Below are positions 14,201 to 28,019 of a stretch of DNA of 64,000 bases, one piece after another; position 1 is the first letter of the stretch; each line of letters opens with the position of its first letter. The notes under the pieces are model-generated. The model was not told the origin of the DNA. It ran no database searches and was given only the letters and a program-made list of their open reading frames with translations. Position numbers and translations under genes: made by a program. The DNA is from Sinohyriopsis cumingii (taxonomy: Eukaryota; Mollusca; Bivalvia; Unionida; Unionidae), in the NCBI GenBank assembly GCA_028554795.2, contig CM068827.1, forward strand, positions 73,240,809-73,304,808, read 5' to 3'.

Positions 14201-15835
14201 TCAATTGTTTGAAGGCAATGTCCGCAGAGATTAATCTTCCCATACTTTGAATAGAATAGTGAAACCAAATCTTTGAAATAAAGACAACGACTTCAAGACA
14301 TGCTTTTATTATGAAGATTCGTATCGCGCCAAATTTTGCGCGAACTGTATTCTGCACTTATTGTTGTTCTTCAGTAGGGTTGAATCTTTTCTGAATCTCA
14401 GTATGAGGTCTACATATAGTGCTTTCAGAAACTATTTTCATTGATAAAGCACTAAAGTGTACGACAAAATCATTATGCAAACGTATTTGTTCTAATGAAT
14501 ATTAATTCTTGTCTTAAACTCTAATACTAAAATATTGTAACCAAACCCTATTCAAATTTGATTGTGAAATGATCTGCACCTTAAATGTCATCAAAACATT
14601 TCATGCGAAAATTATTGATCGCTGTGGACATTTACAATAGCAGCCAGGTATTAAACTGCATCACGAAAGGAGGACTTCCGTTCTATGATAACAAATAACA
14701 TGATGTTATGATTTTTTTCAACTAGCCCTGCTTTCATGTGATATCACAATGCTCGACATTCAATCCGGTTTGAATTTAATCATACCTTTTAGGCTGACCT
14801 AGTCCAAAACTATCCACGCAATTTAACATTGATTTTTCCGTATGAACATCTCGAGGGTGTATATAATGACCTTCCGAAATAATATAGATGTATTAGGATC
14901 CACAACAAGGACTTAACAGCCATTTGAAGATATGTTAATTCAAATTCTAAAAACTGACACCCATTATTGAAATGATCGTTTCTGAACGCATACTTAACCT
15001 TATAAGTTTTAATATAGATACATCCTAGCAAGTTAACACCTTTGTATAACAAAATGATAAAGTGTTAATACCATATGAGGCTGTTCCAAATGTCTAAACG
15101 AAAGAGCGGATTGAACGCAAATGCACTATTGAAACCTCCTAAATATTGGTGTATAAAAATATGCATTTTGTAATAAAATTCAAAGTTAAAATTATCAACT
15201 TTAGCCAGCAAAGAATATTCAGCAATTTAGGCGAGGAAACTATATTCGGGAAAATATTTCTTACAACAAATGATTTAACAAAATGAGACATCAGTTGCAA
15301 GTAATAGTACTGTCTTATTAACATGCTGATTGGACTATACTAGCAAATTGTCGCAATCCATTTCTCGCAGTCCAAAGTTTTTTAAAAACTAATTTATATG
15401 CATGCTGAGGAACCGTGAGCCCGAAATTTTCTTTGTAGTTTATGTTACGTAAAAGTAGATGGGTGTTTTTTTCCTATCTGTTTCTTAATTTATTCTAGAT
15501 TTTCTCAACAATCATACCCACGTCTGTTGAACAGAATAATGATTTATTTCAGGCCAGACACTGTATGGCTGAAGATAAATTGTTTCGGGGAGTCATTAAA
15601 CTCCTTGGTGCTTTTTACCACAGTTAATGTGGTCAGCGCTGATGTGATTCGAGGGACGATACTGGTAACCTTTTCCTGAAGGGCTAAATGTTCCGACCGA
15701 ATTGGTCTGCTAGGTAGGCAGGTTCTAGAGATCCTTCAAGAAACCGGAAAGAGAGGACAACATGACATCATTCTTCTACCATTTATCAAGGACTCTGCTT
15801 TTGGACTTATTTCTAGCCATCTTCCGCACGTGTCG
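11206..15835. other. non-coding, no supported gene
   Basis: Unrecognised open frames include plus 11289-11549, plus 11636-11899 and plus 14059-14250. The last is preceded by a pyrimidine-rich tract ending in ATACAG at about 14094, so it could be a small terminal exon (ending ...AMSAEINLPIL), but nothing confirms this. The rest is AT-rich unique-looking DNA. Confidence 0.3.
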
Positions 15836-15935
15836 NNNNNNNNNNNNNNNNNNNNNNNNNNNNNNNNNNNNNNNNNNNNNNNNNNNNNNNNNNNNNNNNN
15901 NNNNNNNNNNNNNNNNNNNNNNNNNNNNNNNNNNN
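15836..15935. other. assembly gap (100 N)
   Basis: Exactly 100 consecutive N, the conventional size for a scaffold gap of unknown length. The open frame that crosses it (15776-16072, minus) is not real evidence of a gene. Confidence 0.99.
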
Positions 15936-18239
15936 TAAAATTTGATCAATGTTTCTTCTTTGTAGGCAAACGTATTTCTTAATTCAATAACTGATCCACA
16001 ATTGCATTTTGACAAGCGCTGAATATGTTTATGAATGAGGTTATCTATGTAGGAGACATGTAGGCAACCCATGTGTGCACTCTTTAGATAGCTACAGGAA
16101 GTACACGTAGCTCAGACGTGTTTTTACGCCTGCTAGCCTGCCCTGCATCTGTTTCGTGGCTCGTGCACAGCTAGCAAAACAGCTATGATGTCAACATTTC
16201 GAACTTCCAATCAGGATCGGTCGTACTTTGGGAGAATAAATTATATATCTCATTCATTTGTAATATGGGAAAATGTTTCCTTATTCCCGTACTGCTTAGA
16301 TAATATTAAATAAGTGAAACCTAGTAGCGAGAAAGATTTAAGAGTATCATTTCTATATCTCGACAACGCGTGACGACATCTGCATGTGGCGTTTTGTTTC
16401 GTTCGTGAGTCGGAAGAATTTTTTTTTATTTGTCGTTGAACTGAAAACAAGAGTAACCACTTTAGGTGCAACAATCTAATGATCGATAAAGAAATCTGCG
16501 GAACTTTATGAGCACTCAGTAGTTCATCTTGGTTCTTTTCTATAACGTAGCAAGCACAAAACACCAGAATATAACGACGAAGAATACAGGCGCTTCCGAT
16601 ACTAGTATTTATAGAATTTACATTACGTCTTTTGCATATGCAATATACCTAAAGAGCTTGCGTTTGGCTCCGCCACGGTTACTCTCAACAAATTATGCAT
16701 ACGTTATGTTATTTCAATCGTGCAATGGAAACTATCTTATACTAATGCCATTTTAATCTCTTACCTTCCATAATGAAGTTCACTATTGTCTGGCTTCCAG
16801 TTTTCTCGAGATCTTAAGTTAGAATTATTCTGCATTGATTTATATCGAACATGTGAACTAGCAAACGTTCTTCGTAAATAGCCGGTATTTTTTGTCCTGT
16901 TCTTGTTGCGACGAGTGTTTTAAATACTACACTCATACCTAGATTTAACAACCTGGGTTTGTCTTCATTATACCAAATTCGATGATCAGATAATTCACTA
17001 TACTTCTTTGTTAATTTCATTTCTAACGTTTGATGCACATATTTGCTTTCCAAAACCAAGCAGTGACTCTGAACACACACTGAGCTAGACATCCACAACA
17101 TCATGTACGTATTGGATTCTTAAACAAAACTAATTCATTGCAGCATAAGCATCATACCTCAAACAGCAAACAATCTGATTGTCCAATTTGAGAATTTTTA
17201 GTTACAAATCCATCGTGGGACTTAAAGTTTCGTCCGCCATTAAAGTTCATGAAACAATTCGGCTGTCTCTTATTTAATGTGCCTTTCTTGAAGCTGTCAT
17301 ACAACAACTATTTTGAATAAAAACATAGTATCTATTTATATCACGATTATATTAGATGTAAACTAAATTTAATGGTTTAATATTAAAATAGGTCGTGTGT
17401 AATGACCGATGTCGCGTAGCATCGTGTCGTGGAAATAAAACGAACTGTGTGAATTCTAAGTGTAAAGAAATTTCCCTGACATTACAAGAAACAAATACCA
17501 GAACTGTCGTTTGATTAACATTAGAGAATATTTTGTAGATTTTAATCTATGGTAAACTTCAAAGACACTTACTTGGCTTTCGTCGTTTTTTTTTATAATC
17601 AGGCATGTGCTAAAGGTAGTAGGATAATGGCGGCGACCACATGTACTTCATGTGCTGATATTTTCAGATTGTCAGGGTATAGATTTTACATACGATGATT
17701 TACTTTTACGCGTCGTCTTAAGAACTTGCTATGCAGAGGGCATTGGAACCCGATTAACTTCACTCGCTAAAATGTTATGTGCAGCTAGTGACGGGGGTAG
17801 AATTTTATCATATTTTTGTATATAATGACGCTTTCATGGGGATATATATTCAATAACGCAAAATGACCAACAAATGTGTGAGTAATTTTTCAAAACATTT
17901 AAACGTCAACATGCACATGCTATGATCTTTAGCAAATCCATTGACTCGTAACGTTTTTTGTCCATATTTGTATGGAAGAAAACTGATAATTCATGTGCTA
18001 TACCAAATCCATTGTTTGGTAACGTTTTTTTTTTATATATATAATTTTTATGTAAGAAAAGTGATAATTCATGCGCTGGACCAAATTCAGCTAAGAGATT
18101 TAGATTATAACCTATCTATCCAGCTATGTAGGCACGGATATACGTATCTATCTATACACATCATTCATATTTTCCTTCCGTTATTGCTTTAATATACATT
18201 TATGTGCGATAAATAGCTCAATATATAATTCATCAAATC
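15936..18239. other. non-coding, no supported gene
   Basis: No recognisable coding region or repeat. Minus frame 16814-17104 (96 residues) and 16250-16564 have no domain I recognise. Confidence 0.3.
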
Positions 18240-18560
18240 GGTAATTTGTCCCATTTAGAGGTGCAGCCAGCAGTGACATATCCATGCCCACACATGCTAC
18301 TCTTTTCACCACCTTTGTTTTGCTGTTTTACGCCACATCAAGGCAAGTTGACAATTTAGTACCGCGGCAATTGGTGTTATGTAATACCTCCTGCCTACCA
18401 GATCGATCCGATGGTAGGATTCGAACCCGCACCCTTTCAGTTGCGAGTCCAATATGCCAACCACAGATCCAATGCGACTTTTGCCAGCTTTAGTAGACTC
18501 TTACGGTATGCAGGAGAGCGCATCGGGGCAATTCTATATGCCCTAGCCGTTCATAACGTA
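18240..18560 (-). mobile_element. tRNA-derived SINE-like repeat
   Basis: On the minus strand a tRNA-like segment is visible at about 18405-18480: an A-box-like TGTGGTTGGCATATTGGACT, then GCAACTGAAAGGGTGCGGGT leading into the B box GGTTCGAATCC. Flanking blocks are shared with 11085-11205. A functional tRNA is unlikely because the acceptor stem does not pair and the unit continues on both sides. Confidence 0.65.
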
Positions 18561-21500
18561 CCATTCCAATCAACCTAATCCAGTTTGAATTGTATGTAAC
18601 TGAATACAGCATTATAAATACATCATTCTTTGTAGTTTATTGCCATTTTTATGTGTAATGTCAGTTTTATAGTGCAAAGCAGGATTAATAATCGACTGTG
18701 TAATAATATCCATTTAGAAAGAGGGCAAGGTTAATGGGACACTACAACACAAATGAATTATGATTACAGAAAGATGACATTTAGTATATAATAATAATCA
18801 TTATTTATTTATTTATTTATTTATAGAAGTAAGCTCCGGTGCAACCAAGTGTTTGTTGGAGTAATTACCTCATTGTCCATATTGTATATGACTATAAATA
18901 TAATGAAATATCGTACAAGTCACATGGTCCGTTAGGCTTACTCGTACATATTAATGTTAGCGTGACAACAGCAACTAATGTACCTTCAGAAAGTGAGAAA
19001 CTTACTGCGTTGGTGGAAAAGCGTGAACATTAAGTGCACCAAGCAGGTACATACGCAAAGTCATTGATGGATTCCATCACAAAAGCTACTGTAATAATTT
19101 CACAACAACCCATTTTGACCACCATTGTCCTTATATGCATAACCTATTCGAAAATAAATGAACGAAGACAAACTCCATGCCAGTTATTGCTTGTTCGAGA
19201 AGATTGGAAATGGACTAAGCCCTGAACTGAGGTCAATCACCGACATTACTACTAATGCATGGGTTGGAATGCCGTTTTTCACAGCTATTACTTGACTGTA
19301 TCATCTCGTTTTTCTGTTCTGTGTTATAAGATATAAGTGATATCACTGGAGTTAGTTACTGAAAATGACATACCTACACGTCAAACATGATTCATTATGT
19401 GCAAAGATTGCTTTCCATTTGTTGTAAGATTTTCTCATGAGTATTAATTGTAAACGTTTCGTTCTATTCAAGCTTCTATACAATGGTACAGCAGTGTATG
19501 AAAGGTATAAATCTATGGTATTCGAGCAAAAAGAACTTTTCATTCATTTTAGTGTTAATAAAACAACTATATCATATCTATTTCGAGACGATCTGTTCTA
19601 GTTGCGAAATGTAAAGACCAGATGTCACCAGACTTCTTTATTAAAGAACAAAATACAGATGTTGAATTTGTAAGAGTGTTGTAGAAATATCATGGTCCGC
19701 AATAAATAGAAATAATTTAATACTTTATTAATATGTACACATATTCTTGTTAAAATTAATAGTGTGCAGTCTGCATAAATAACAGGCTGGTTTATTATAT
19801 TGTATTGCCTTAAAAATTTATCTAATTGTACTTATCGCATTATTGTTTTTTCTTCTAGACATCAGCTGAAAAACATAAAAGAACATTTGCGCTTGGACCG
19901 TACACATAAGTTCTTTTATGAGCCTTCATTATGAAATTTATGATACGCGTTAAATTATATAGTAGGGCAGTAACGAAAGAACTAGACAATAGTTAAATTA
20001 AAAACAGTAAATAATTTATTTACCTTGTCGTCCACGCACAGTTAATATAATAAAACAAAAATAAAATACACACAAAAGTTAAACAGGAGAATGCAGAAAA
20101 CATTAAATGAAGGATATAAAGAATGACAGACAATCGAACGAAATTCTGTTTTGATATCAAACAGTTGAAACAAATAAAGGAGACATATATAGAAAATAAA
20201 TGTGTTTTAGTCTATATTTTGATTTATGTAAACGAATGATGACGCATTTGATGCAAATCACTGTCACGCAATTGCCTTGCGCATAACAATATAAAAGTAA
20301 TTTAAAACGAAACTATCATGATCTCAGCTATTTGTAGAACTTCTCAAATATCGCAGACAGATCTGTCCGTAACACATGAGAAAACATTCCAATCACTGCT
20401 AGACACCTTTTATTTCATGCGGCGTTTCAGCTACTGTCTGTTGAAAGGCCTTTTAGCGACATATACATTTTGTTCAATCAATATTGAGCTATCAATCAGA
20501 TGCGACTTTGCTTTTGCGAAATGGTAGTTTTGGTCATGTAGCTTGGATATATGTGGCTTTGTCATATCATTTCTACGTAATTAATATGTGACCATTATTG
20601 GTGGTGCTCTACAGTTTCGAAGTCAGCCTTTGCGACGAATTTAATGTTTGAAAGAAAAATAAGTTCCTAAATTTTCCTCACTGGCTAACCTGGCTATTTA
20701 AAAAGACATTGTATATCGTAGGTATTGACAGAGAAACTTGTATTACCCTTTGTGTGTATGATTAATGGATGTAATTCGTTATTTTAGAGTGTTTAGCTTG
20801 GCCTTACTTCAGATGTACACTATCAAAAAGATTTCACCTTCTTGACTTCAAAGGTAAATTATAGAAAAAAGATCCAATAATACTTTATTGTTACTTTTTA
20901 TATATTTTGCAATTCATGCATTGCACTTCCAGAAGCTGGTATTTCAGAAGCTGGTATTGCCTACTGTGGGAGAAGTATGTTTCCCTATTTTAACACCTGT
21001 AAAATTAGTTTACTTTAGAATAGTTTCAGTCTTATTTTTCGAGGACATGAGGGCAGTGATATTGATCAGATTTATTCTACACTGTAACCCCAACTGCTCT
21101 GTGGAACCATGCTAATAGTCACATATTCATCGCCTGACAGTTTCCGCAGACACCTGTAATAATTAAAGATCAGCTACATAAGTGAATCGTTCAGCATGAG
21201 AACACATTATTTGAGACATGATTCAAGAATAAAATACAGAAACAATTAAATTAAATGGAAAATCGAAATACAAAATACCATGGACACAATGATCGCATCA
21301 GATCAAAGAGAATAATGGAGAACATGAAAAATGAGAATGCAACATCAATAGAGAATCACATGTGAATGTGGAAAAAAATTAAATATAGGATCAAAGCATT
21401 TGCTAAAAAAGTAACTTTTATACTGATTCTTGGGTTAAGAAAGCTAACACTGTCTGTAAATGAATCAATACCAGATTCAAATACTAAATAGAACATCATA

Positions 21501-22140
21501 TTACCATTATCCTGCAACTGAACTTGATGGGTTTAATTGGTTAAGGCACCAAAAGCAAGACAACCTATCAAAGGAATCTAGCGATATCAAATTTATCACG
21601 CTAGAAAGATTTTTGTTCATATTCAAGCCATTAAACATGTAAAACCATATTTTAAACTTTGACTTTGGTTGGTTTTACGAAAGTTACAGGTCACAGCATG
21701 ACATCAACTTAGGCAGCATCAACTGCACAGAACAGCGCTAACAGTAATATCTGAACGCGGAATGTTCTTAGTGCATTTGACAGACCAAAAAATACATGAT
21801 ATTGTCATATCAGTACACAAATTTGAATGGAAAATACCTTGACCAGATGATGATGCGTTAAAATGAAACAACAACAGCATAGATATGGAACAATTTAATT
21901 TAACTTGCAAAAATTTCAGAATAATTGGATATCCGCAAGGAAAAAAACAAGTATTTAATAGAATATGAGTCATAAGAATACGAACCATGCAATGTTTTGT
22001 GAATCCTGCACCTCCCACGGTATTAGCTACTTACAAAGGTAAATATAACAAATTGATATGGTATAGTTAAATACTGAAGAATACAAAAGTAAATATAACA
22101 AATATGTATGATATTATTGAATAATGAAGATAAATGTTAG
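18561..22140. other. non-coding, no supported gene
   Basis: AT-rich unique-looking DNA with a short TTTA run near 18800-18825. Open frames (18839-19033, 19034-19225, 20318-20527, 20888-21115, 21719-22018) show no domain. Confidence 0.3.
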
Positions 22141-22144
22141 ATGA

Positions 22145-22725
22145 TTAGGTGAATTCGACGGTAGATAAAGAAGAATCTACATTACTGTTAGCTGATGAAG
22201 TGATTTCTACGGTTGGTGAAGAATCTGCAGGCTGGACGTGGTTGTTGTTATTGTAGGGTTTAACGCCATTTTTCAGTACAAGATAGGCCAGTATAAATTG
22301 TGGAGGAAGAACCCGGGAGAAGCTACTGGCAAGCTTTCTCACGTACCCACATTGACCGAGTACGAGACTCGAACCCACGCAGACAGAGTTGAGATGGCAG
22401 TCATCCGTAGCTGTGAGCGCTTTAGACCACTCGGCCATTCGGCCATTCGGGGACAAGCTGGACATACTTTTAGTTGATGAAGTGATTTCTACGGTAGGTA
22501 AAGAAGAATCCACAATACTGTTAGTCGATGAAGTGATTTCTACGGTAGGTAAAGAAGAATCCACAATACTGTTAGTCGATGAAGTGATTTCTACGGTAGG
22601 TAAAGAAGAATCCACAATACTGTTAGTCGATGAAGTGATTTCTACGGTAGGTAAAGAAGAATCCACAATACTGTTAGTCGATGAAGTGATTTCTACGGTA
22701 GGTAAAGAAGAATCTACAGGCTTAA
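22145..22725. repeat. 51-bp minisatellite, interrupted by a SINE
   Basis: Units close to GATGAAGTGATTTCTACGGT+AGGTAAAGAAGAATCCACAA+TACTGTTAGTC (51 bp) occur at 22145-22230 (diverged) and as five near-identical copies at 22470-22725. The unit is a multiple of three, so frames stay open on both strands: minus 22145-22666 gives a 17-residue repeat DSSLPTVEITSSTNSIV and plus 22389-22730 gives LLVDEVISTVGKEESTI. The minus frame also runs straight through the inserted SINE. Expression cannot be judged. Confidence 0.85.
22231..22465 (-). mobile_element. tRNA-derived SINE inserted in the 51-bp array
   Basis: Same family as 46545-46779 but on the minus strand. Its tail (GTTGTTGTTATTGTAGGGTT in plus orientation) is at 22241, the conserved GTTTAACGCCATTTTTCAG follows, and the tRNA-like B box (plus orientation GAGACTCGAACCCACGC) lies at 22364-22380 with the A-box region up to about 22440. 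GCTGGACGT at 22231-22239 and GCTGGACAT at 22457-22465 flank it and look like the target-site duplication. Confidence 0.85.
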
Positions 22726-22749
22726 CATAACATCTTTCTGCATGACAGT

Positions 22750-24052
22750 GGTGATCTGAAGGACGAATTGTTTTAAGGCTGATTGAAAGGTTTTTAAGGC
22801 TGATTCAAAGCTTTTTAAGGCTGATTCAATGGTTTTGAAGGCTGATTCAATGGTTTTTAAGACTGATTCAAAGGTTGTTAAGGCTGATTTAATGGTTTTT
22901 AAGGCTGATTCAAAGATTTTTAAGACTGATTCAAAGGTTTTTAAGGCTGATTCAATGATTTTTAAGGCTGATTCAAAGGTTTTTAAAACTGATTTAAAGG
23001 TTTTTAAGGCTGATTCAAAGCTTTTTAGGGCTGATTCAATGGTTTTAAAGGCTGATTAAATGGTTTTAAGGCTGACTGAATTGTTTTTGTAAGGCTTATT
23101 CAATGGTTCAATGGTTTTTAAGGCTGATTCAAAGCTTTTTAAGGCAGGCTCATTCAAAGTTTTTTTTTAAGGCTGATTCAATGGTTTTAAGGCTGATTCA
23201 AAGTCTTTTAAGGCTGATTCAAGGATTTTTAAGGCTGATTTAAAGCTTTTTAAGGCTGATTCAAAAGTTTTTAAGGCTGATTCAATGGTTTTTAAGGCTG
23301 ATTCAATGGTTTTGAAGGCTGATTCAATGGTTTTTAAGGCTGATTCAAAGCTTTTTAAGGCTGATTCAAAGTTTTTTTAAGGTTGATTCAAAGATATTTA
23401 AGGCAGATTCAATAGTTTTAAGGCTGATTCTATTGTTTTTAAGGCTGATTCAATGGTTTTTAAGGCTGATTCAAAGTCTTTTAAGGCTGATTCAAAAGTT
23501 TTTAAGGCTGATTCAATGGTTTTGAAGGCTGATTCAATGGCTTTTAAGGCTGATTCAAAGTCTTTTAAGGCTGATTCAAAGTCTTTTAAGGCTGATTCAA
23601 TGGTTTTTAAGGCTGATTCAATGGTTTTTAAGGCTGATTCAAAGTCTTTTAAGGCTGATTCAAAAGTTTTTAAGGCTGATTCAATGGTTTTGAAGGCTGA
23701 TTCAATTGATTTTAAGGCTGATTCAAAGTCTTTTAAGGCTGATTCAATGGTTTTGAAGGCTGATTCAATGGTTTTTAAGGCTGATTCAAAGTCTTTTAAG
23801 GCTGATTCAAAAGTTTTTAAGGCTGATTCAATGGTTTTGAAGGCTGATTCAATGGTTTTTAAGGCTGATTCAAAGCTTTTTAAGGCTGATTCAAAGTTTT
23901 TTTTAAGGTTGATTCAAAGATATTTAAGGCAGATTCAATAGTTTTAAGGCTGATTCAATTGTTTTTAAGGCTGATTCAATGGTTTTTAAGGCTGATTCAA
24001 TGGTTTTAAGGCTTATTCAATGGTTCAATGGTTTTTAAGGCTGATTCAATGG
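22750..24052. repeat. 21-bp minisatellite with higher-order repeats (about 60 copies)
   Basis: The unit is close to GTTTTTAAGGCTGATTCAAA+G, varying between TCAAAG, TCAAAA and TCAATGG endings. Because 21 is a multiple of three, plus frames 22829-23059 and 23453-23941 are open and give a seven-residue repeat (FKADSKV/LKADSMV). Rare variants recur at long range: GATATTTAAGGCAGATTCAA at 23393 and again at 23919 (526 bp apart), and TTATTCAATGGTTCAATGG at about 23096 and 24013. Blocks of about 25 units have therefore been duplicated as a whole. Confidence 0.92.
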
Positions 24053-27000
24053 TTAAGTTCTTATGTAATCTACATATTATGTGTAGTTGCACAAAACAGA
24101 ATATCGCTTACAGAATAGTTTTCTATAGCATCATCGCGCTGTTGTACAGCTAATTGATGTTAGCTCAAGAACGACATGGTTAAGAAACAGATTAAAACAT
24201 CACTTTATAACTTAAGTAAAATGTAATAAATTCAAAAGTGAAATTAGACTATGCCGTTGGTGGTAACGGTAATCACATGGTTAACGACTGAAATGCTAAT
24301 GTAAATGGATAGTATCGTCGGATATAACAATTTATAGAACTGTACATCTTATCAGAGCAATTGCTGAGACCAGCACAGCTATTGTTGTAGCTCTTTTCAG
24401 CAGCTACTGTTACAGACTTTTCTTTAAACAATTGCTTCAGCCTTTCACCTTCTCTACATATGCTCTGCAACTCTAGTACATTTAAGCTTTCATGATCTCA
24501 GACCTTACCAAATGTTCCTGTGTTAAATCCATTTTTGTGGGTCCGTTTCTTTGCTAATTTTATCTTATGCTTCGCAGTCTGATGTCCACACATTTCACAA
24601 TTGAGTTTCATGAAATCTTATTTTAATTAGACAACTTCTACAGCATTTGACCTACCCTTTTGTGCTGTCGAAAACCGTTTTATTTTCACGGGTGGAGGTT
24701 CTCAACTTTTGAATTGTATTGTTTCGTAATACACACTTATAATTCCTTCTGCCTCATATACTTGGCTAACAAACTACTGATCTGATGATATTGTTGGAAT
24801 CCCAGTGACTTGTATATTCGTTCCCTGATTGTTTCTTTCGTTTCTTTAATTGTGGGAAATGCATCACCTTTGTATTAGATGTTAACAAATAGTTTTGAAC
24901 TAATAATTTGGAATGACTACATGGTCGCCAATTTAGCTTGTTTGAAATCCTTCGTTCTATTTTCTCTATTTACCTACAAATCTATTTTTAGTTGGTTTTC
25001 AGTGAGGATTTCTCGAGGTTTGTTTAAAGTTTATATTCTAGCAAAGCATTCCGCTGCGTCGTAAAATATAGTGGTATTGTCTTGGTTTCTAAAATAATTT
25101 ACCACTGACTAAAATTTGTCTTCAACTTTTCTTAATGACGCATTATGCACTCCTTGGAGTACCCATAGACAAATTCTAACTGAAGATATTTTTGAGAGTA
25201 ACGAAACATGTCCTTGATATTTTAGATTAGTCTAAATGTGTTTTAACAATCTTGAATAAATCAATATTTTCAATGTCTTTTATGATACAATCGCCAAGAC
25301 TGTTTTGCTCTTCCGTTTCAAAATCTTCACTTTTAGCAATTTTCAGCATTTAAAAGACAAAAAAGATAAGTCACAGTTGGAAAAAGAAATAAAATTCACG
25401 TTTATTTATTATATGTGGTTTATCGACGTCAAAAATAGCACCGATGTTTAGAAACTGAGTAGTGATGCTATGATATTTAACTTGTAGCGTGTGCTTCATT
25501 TTTATACGTAATTGAGTGTAGGAGTTTAGTGGCACGTGACTAATGTCATTTTTTAAAATATGTTTGTTTAGAATTGAGTTCAGGACCTCGGTTTTTCGAC
25601 TGAAAATTCTGTTGTTCACCTGATTTGCATATTGTGTAAAAGTTATAAATAAGTTGTTTACTGATATTTGAGTTCAAGGGTTATACTTATTTACAAAATG
25701 TAAAATGTTTTAGAAGCAAACGTGTTTAAGAACTTTGATGGGAATATGAAGCACATCCTGCTCATGTTATTGTATCTTAGGTTTTTATATAAGGTTCTGA
25801 TAAACAAAATCATTCATTCCTATTTTTATATCAGTCTTTGTGGAATCACTGTTGTGTTCAGATGTAATTAGAGAGGAATATTTTTTATTTAAATCATTCA
25901 TCGGAATTATTAAAGCGCTCATATTTAAATCATTCATTAGAATTATTAAAGTGCTCATTGATTCGATTAACACTATTTTTGGACTATTGTGAATTTATTC
26001 AAAGACACTTTGGATTACATAATTGTGATATATCAAGACTATTAGCACGTCAGCACATTCAATTTTGAAACTCATTCGGAACACTATACGTTTGGATTTG
26101 TGCTAGAACTTTTATAAGTATTTGTATTAACACTACTGTAATTTCCTTTTAAAGTTTCGCTTTGTAACTTAGAAAATTAAATTATCTGTCGATTTTAATT
26201 AACTTGATAGTTTTGCTTCTTTCTGTTAAATAGTTTAAGGCCAGAGTCGCAACAGTACAAACAGGGATCATATATCTGTTCAAAGATAACTACATGAGAT
26301 CATACCTAAAACGTCTCTTCAGCATTCTTGTCATTTACACTATGTTTGTAAATATCTGCATATATCTAAACTAAGCGATAGTTTTAATAACTTTCAATCA
26401 TTTCTTTTTCAACAAAACAAAAGAAGGCAATAGATGTCAAAGACTAAGCACAGCCCTACTTTTAAACAAATGCTTGACAAATACAATATGTACTGGTTGC
26501 ATTATTATTGGTGAATTTGTAACTAATCACACTCGTTACAATAGTCCTAATTGCACGAGCAACTAGGTAACATCCGCAAAAGTTTTAGAGGGTGATAGGT
26601 TAGACAATACTATTATAGATTTCCTCAACGATAAAGTTCTAGATCTTGATCGATTCGAATATTTTCTGTTAATCTTATCTTTACTCGAAGAAGTATAGTT
26701 ATTGTTTTAAAACTTGTTTCTGCTGGCTATAAGGTATACATCAAGTAGAACCATTTCGTTTCTTATTTCGGATCAGATAAATCAAAAGAAGCATATGATA
26801 TTAGGCGCTCTATGTCCAAATCATAATCACTGGCACATTCGGGATTTCTCACATTCAACCATTTACTATAGAAATCAACATACGGAACGTTTGGCGTCAA
26901 AGTTTGTAAACATTTTACATCAAGCCTATTGATGAGTCATACATTTTTGTGATTGTGGTAAATTAAAATTTTTGTCATTCATTTCTGTATGCAGTCTTTC

Positions 27001-27943
27001 CTTTGGCTCTGTTGTCGTCTATCATTGTTCCTGTATTTAGTTTACGCATTATGACAAAGTTCACAATATAAACTAATTTTGTAAAACTCAGAAATGTTTA
27101 CACTTTGTTAACATTTTGACCATGTGTTGAAGTCCGTCTCTTTACTTACCCACATTTACTTCAAGTTATTAACTAGTAAACAAAACAGTCGAATCGTAAG
27201 TCATCTTACAAAGAAACTATGTTGAGATTGATTTTTATGTTCATTCGTTTTGCAGCATTATTTGACATAAATATGGAAGACAGAAACAACAAAAGGGAAG
27301 ATGAAAATAAAGTTAACAAAAGATAGGTTCAGTAAGTACAAAAGATCCACGAAGAGTGGAACGTTGAAGACAACTTGGAAGATGTTGACATCAATATAAA
27401 AATGCAGAAGCTGACAGCTTAATAAAAGAACACTAGTCTACAGGACCACAATATCATGGACTCATGTTAAGTGAAAGAAACTGAAACATCACAGTATATG
27501 ATTTGATATGCGCGGGTCTAGCTGTTTAAAGATTCGTGTTCATTTAGTCACATTATAAAATTGCTGCTTTTCCATCCAGCAGAAGAAGTTAAAGCTAACA
27601 ATGAACACTCAACCAAAGTACAGCGGTAAAGTCCAAGCAGCAACGATAAAGCCGGGAATACCTTCAACGTAAGTCTGTACGAAATACAATCCAGTACTAG
27701 AAATGCTTGAGAGAGTCCATAGGCCCCCTTTTCTATTAATAAAACCATTATTTATATTGAAGAAGACAAAACGTACCTGTTTACCATCCGGCAATTAAAT
27801 ATGCTCTGACACTTACATACAACTTGCTTTTGAAACGTTGTGTCAATAACAGATAAATCACAACAGGAACCACGGATACTGATAAAATTGCAAAACTAAT
27901 CATTCCATTTCACTTAGCCAGTTCCAAATTGACTCACTCATGG

Positions 27944-27944
<1 letters not shown>
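24053..27944. other. non-coding, with a small direct repeat
   Basis: No supported gene. Two adjacent copies of a 36-bp unit (AAATCATTCATCGGAATTATT / AAATCATTCATTAGAATTATT and the following AAAG(C/T)GCTCAT) lie at about 25888-25960. The segment 26030-26260 is homologous to 28390-28620 (CATTCGGAACACTATAC / CATTCGGAATACTCTATAC, then TTCCTTTTAAA...CTTTGTA), a dispersed repeat family. Confidence 0.4.

Positions 27945-28018
<74 letters not shown>
27945..28018. repeat. (TA)n microsatellite
   Basis: About 74 bp of pure TA repeats. The open frame 27940-28167 across it is an artefact. Confidence 0.96.

Positions 28019-28019
<1 letters not shown>

Noticed and set aside
15776-16072. Open frame across the N gap
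   Set aside because: One third of it is unknown bases; the two sides cannot be joined and neither has a domain.
18405-18480. Possible tRNA gene on the minus strand
   Set aside because: It has A- and B-box-like sequences, but the acceptor stem does not pair and the sequence belongs to a longer repeat shared with 11085-11205, so it is a SINE head.
27548-27794. Overlapping minus frames rich in hydrophobic residues, with a possible donor site ACAGGTACG near 27775
   Set aside because: No transporter or receptor family could be recognised and no partner exons are visible.
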